NCBI GenBank assembly: GCA_002591745.1
Contig: PDLQ01000020.1
Coordinates: 46,273 to 110,272, forward strand
Length of the DNA stretch: 64,000 nt
Source of the DNA: Lewinellaceae bacterium SD302
Lineage (GTDB): Bacteria; Bacteroidota; Bacteroidia; Chitinophagales; Saprospiraceae
Direction of reading: 5' to 3'
Shown: piece after piece, positions 63,866 through 64,000 of the stretch
Layout: the number at the start of each line of letters is the position of its first letter
How positions within the stretch are numbered: the stretch's first letter is position 1
Position numbers and translations under genes: made by a program
The notes under the pieces: generated by a model
What the model saw: the letters and a program-made list of their open reading frames with translations, nothing else
Told to the model about the DNA's origin: nothing
Databases searched by the model: none

Positions 63866-64000
63866 TGAATTTGTCACAGAATGTGGCGTCCCGGAGTACT
63901 CCGGGATTAGCGCATCTGTTACATCTTCACAAGTTTATTGAATTTGTCACGGGGTGTGGCGTCCCGGAGTACTCCGGGATTAGCGCATCTGTTACATCTT
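63866..64000. repeat. 73-bp tandem repeat, at least 1.8 units, running off the window
   Basis: Unit 1 is 63866-63938 and unit 2 starts at 63939 and is cut by the window end. The units begin TGAATTTGTCAC and contain the perfect palindrome TCCCGGAGTACTCCGGGA. They differ only at a few bases (CAGAA against GGGG). Confidence 0.85.

Noticed and set aside
63866..64000. CRISPR array
   Set aside because: The two visible units are contiguous without unique spacers, and each unit is 73 bp. This is a simple tandem repeat.

Overview
The window is a typical chromosome segment of a Bacteroidota bacterium. Several proteins carry type IX secretion (T9SS) type A C-terminal sorting domains, and there is a Bat-type TPR/BatD pair, a DUF6427-like membrane protein, lipoproteins with cysteine-proximal signal peptides and TAnnTTTG-like promoter elements. 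The large fibronectin-III/toxin proteins and the moderate GC content point to Saprospiria (a Lewinella-like organism). That last step is inference.

Region 1 (1-11,650) is accessory. A giant secreted FN3/metalloprotease protein, open at the left edge, changes sharply from GC-rich to AT-rich just after its HELGH metalloprotease domain (about 3,885) and ends in a toxin-like C-terminal module. A 130-aa candidate immunity gene follows 5 bp later. An AT-rich string of small unknown genes comes next, including two paralogous lipoproteins and a possible degenerate third copy. This looks like a polymorphic-toxin locus with a swappable tip and accumulated orphan modules.

Region 2 (11,660-19,563) holds endonuclease V, whose N-terminus looks frameshifted, and a translationally coupled pair of large secreted proteins (1629 aa and 704 aa, the latter FN3-like) that may work with the toxin protein.

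Region 3 (20,200-39,090) is mostly conserved genes: metallophosphoesterase, purQ, DUF6427-like, the Bat TPR/BatD operon, homogentisate dioxygenase, CotH-like, M61 protease, a thioredoxin-fold protein with a small membrane partner, YtxH, ThuA, a three-part SGNH/propeller/cytochrome protein, and hemC.

Region 4 (39,572-44,846) has two T9SS-exported surface proteins. One is a putative metalloprotease with an 8-bp tandem repeat inside its signal peptide codons. Region 5 (45,094-52,043) holds rhomboid protease, PduO-type adenosyltransferase, ABC ATPase, gatC, a Nudix-type regulator, Hsp20, a NamZ/DUF1343 protein and a DnaQ/GIY-YIG fusion. Region 6 (52,261-56,400) is AT-rich and repeat-rich, with a serine hydrolase and small membrane proteins. 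Region 7 (56,699-64,000) has a LysM protein, a CNNM/CBS protein, a secreted unknown, a methyltransferase, prfB with its programmed frameshift, tRNA-Ser(GCT) and the start of a 73-bp tandem repeat.

The least expected signal is the density of short inverted-repeat elements. Three exactly 157-bp MITE-like copies are present. A 140-bp element has 24-bp perfect inverted ends and an 8-bp target duplication. A CAAAGTAGC-centred family occurs far more often than chance in gaps between genes. Members of that family supply the first codons, signal peptide or lipobox of at least three secreted proteins.
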